Assembly (NCBI RefSeq): GCF_009765375.1 | Contig: NZ_VTOK01000001.1 | Span: 310,001-374,000, forward strand | From: Alteribacillus sp. YIM 98480 | GTDB lineage: Bacteria; Bacillota; Bacilli; Bacillales; Marinococcaceae | Direction of reading: 5' to 3' | DNA length: 64,000 nucleotides | Part shown: positions 62,962 through 64,000 of the stretch, piece by piece | How the letters are laid out: each line of letters starts with the position of its first letter | How positions within the stretch are numbered: the first letter of the stretch is position 1 | Notes under the pieces: generated by a model | Database searches by the model: none | The model's input: only the letters and a program-made list of their open reading frames with translations | Told to the model about the DNA's origin: nothing | Translations under genes and position numbers: made by a program

Positions 62962-63003
62962 AAAGCCTAATTTCTCAGCATATTACAGGAGAAATTAGGC
63001 TTT
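62962..63003 (+). terminator. Terminator after the cupin gene
   Basis: AAAGCCTAATTTCTC (62962-62976) and GAGAAATTAGGCTTT (62989-63003) are exact inverted repeats, followed by ATTTGT. The rest of the gap to 63240 shows nothing. Confidence 0.75.
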
Positions 63004-63240
63004 ATTTGTATTGGTAACTCTTAAATTTCCTAATGCTGCTCCTTAGAGTAAACAATATATTTTGTTAATATCATCCATCATTTTACCCCTATGGTGACAG
63101 TTGCGTTAAAACTACCCTATTAAAGAGTAGCTCCTTACGGCAAATAGTCCTGAAAACAATACTATTTAAAACTTTATTCAAAAGAAGAAGTTGACTATAT
63201 AAATGTTTTTGCTCGGAGAACACACATATTAAAGTGTAAA

Positions 63241-64000
63241 CTACAACCAATGAATAAATATTCCACCAAGTGCTCCTGTTAACACAACAAGCCAAGGAGG
63301 CAGTTTCCAAAAAGCCAGCATGCTAAACAAAACGGCTGCAAACGCGAAGTCAAATGGTTCTAATATCGAGCTGGTCCATATTGGGTGATAAAAAGCCGAA
63401 ATTAAAATACCGATCACCCCAGCATTTACCCCCATTAATGCGCCTTTTATTTTCGGCTGGCTGCGTAAAGCATCCCAAAAAGGTAAGGTACCCAGGATTA
63501 GCAGAAATGCGGGCAAAAAGATAGCAGCTGTAGCTAATAATCCACCTTGCCACCCATTAATGACAGCCCCTAAATAAGCAGCAAAAGTAAATAGCGGCCC
63601 CGGTATTGCTTGTGCAGCCCCGTAACCCGCAAGGAACGATTCTTCACTTAACCAGCCTGTAGGCACAAATTCACGTTCAAGCAAGGGTAAAACAACATGT
63701 CCGCCGCCAAACACGAGGGATCCAGAACGGTAAAAGCTATCGAACATAGCCACCCAGTTTAATGAAGTGATCTCACGAAGGAATGGAAGAATGATTAATA
63801 AACTAAAAAATATCACTAAACAAGTCGAGCCAAAACGTTTAGAAATCGGAAAGTTAAAATGTGTATTTTCATCGATTTCCTGATGTTTAAAAAGCACATA
63901 ACCAATCAATGCTGATATTAAGATCACGCTAACTTGTGTAAAAGCTGTTTGCCATAATAAAGTGGCAATAAGTGCAAATAAAGCAATTGTTTTTCGCTGC
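63241..64000 (-). CDS. chrA: Chromate transporter (ChrA family), C-terminal part; 5' end outside window
   Basis: The minus-strand frame is open to the window end, so the gene continues beyond 64000; the GTG at 63927 is internal. About 253 C-terminal residues are present, including FDSFYRSGSLVFGGGHVVLPLLE and GYGAAQAIPGPLFTFAAYLGA, the ChrA repeat motif. Full-length two-domain ChrA proteins are about 390 residues. ChrA exports chromate using the membrane potential, though some members have other roles. Confidence 0.87.
   Translation of the reverse strand, partial: QRKTIALFALIATLLWQTAFTQVSVILISALIGYVLFKHQEIDENTHFNFPISKRFGSTCLVIFFSLLIILPFLREITSLNWVAMFDSFYRSGSLVFGGGHVVLPLLEREFVPTGWLSEESFLAGYGAAQAIPGPLFTFAAYLGAVINGWQGGLLATAAIFLPAFLLILGTLPFWDALRSQPKIKGALMGVNAGVIGILISAFYHPIWTSSILEPFDFAFAAVLFSMLAFWKLPPWLVVLTGALGGIFIHWL

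Noticed and set aside
63089-63310. 73-codon minus-strand ORF after chrA
   Set aside because: It overlaps the chrA end in another frame, with no ribosome site or family signal.
1-64000. CRISPR arrays, tRNA or rRNA genes, classical riboswitches
   Set aside because: No regularly spaced repeats, cloverleaf sequences or recognisable aptamer cores were seen on reading the window.

Overview
The window comes from a low-GC, spore-forming member of the Bacillaceae, probably a halophilic or alkaliphilic one. This is inferred from AGGAGG-type ribosome sites, sigma-B-like and sigma-K-like promoters, Bacillus-type stress proteins (YflT/GSP17M, YndM), a phoX-tatA-tatC operon and acidic secreted binding proteins. 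No rRNA, tRNA or CRISPR array was seen.

Layout. 1-8.7 kb: 4-hydroxyphenylacetate (homoprotocatechuate) catabolism: hpaE (cut by the window edge), hpaB, hpaD, a second aldehyde dehydrogenase, hpaC and a FAD-synthetase paralogue. A scar of ISLre2 and MFS-transporter debris follows, then a DapA-like hpaI. 8.8-11.7 kb: a TRAP transporter (dctPQM). 11.9-18.8 kb: a TetR regulator and a polyamine-type operon (omega-aminotransferase, acetylpolyamine deacetylase, aldehyde dehydrogenase, MoaF-like protein, EamA exporter), whose promoter carries a perfect 36-bp palindrome. 19-36 kb: housekeeping and stress genes, namely an aminotransferase, a DEDDh exonuclease, a luciferase-like oxidoreductase, a large catalase, phoX/tatA/tatC, stress proteins, a fatty-acid desaturase, a FusB-type protein, a nitrate-type MFS transporter, a MocR/EamA divergent pair and a DJ-1 protein. 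36-43 kb: a gene-poor region with a GntP remnant, a lysine-rich probable spore protein, psuK-psuG, and remains of at least four mobile elements.

43.4-60.6 kb is the most interesting part. It is a long catabolic locus controlled, I infer, by the GntR/FCD regulator at its far end. Near-identical 16-bp operator-like sites (ACTTRYATGCAAGTTG) lie just downstream of TTGACA promoters at 43.46, 46.95 and 59.77 kb. The locus encodes a tripartite tricarboxylate transporter (tctCBA), a D-2-hydroxyacid dehydrogenase, a class V aminotransferase-fold enzyme, a class II aldolase, two zinc alcohol dehydrogenases, divergent PxpA/PxpB/PxpC proteins, a biotin carboxylase, two tandem-duplicated mini biotin carriers, a PfkB kinase and an aldo/keto reductase. 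There is no classical carboxyltransferase. PxpB/PxpC (KipI/KipA) belong to the fold of the urea-carboxylase carboxyltransferase domain, so the set can be read as a split-subunit, urea-carboxylase-like biotin enzyme joined to a PxpA-type hydrolase, acting on an unknown amide or lactam-like substrate. The carbon skeleton would then be handled by the dehydrogenases, kinase and aldolase. A GC-rich structured element interrupts this operon just before pxpA.

60.9-64 kb: glycerate kinase, a probable spore-associated cupin protein with a sigma-K-like promoter, and the 3' part of a chromate-type transporter gene running off the window.
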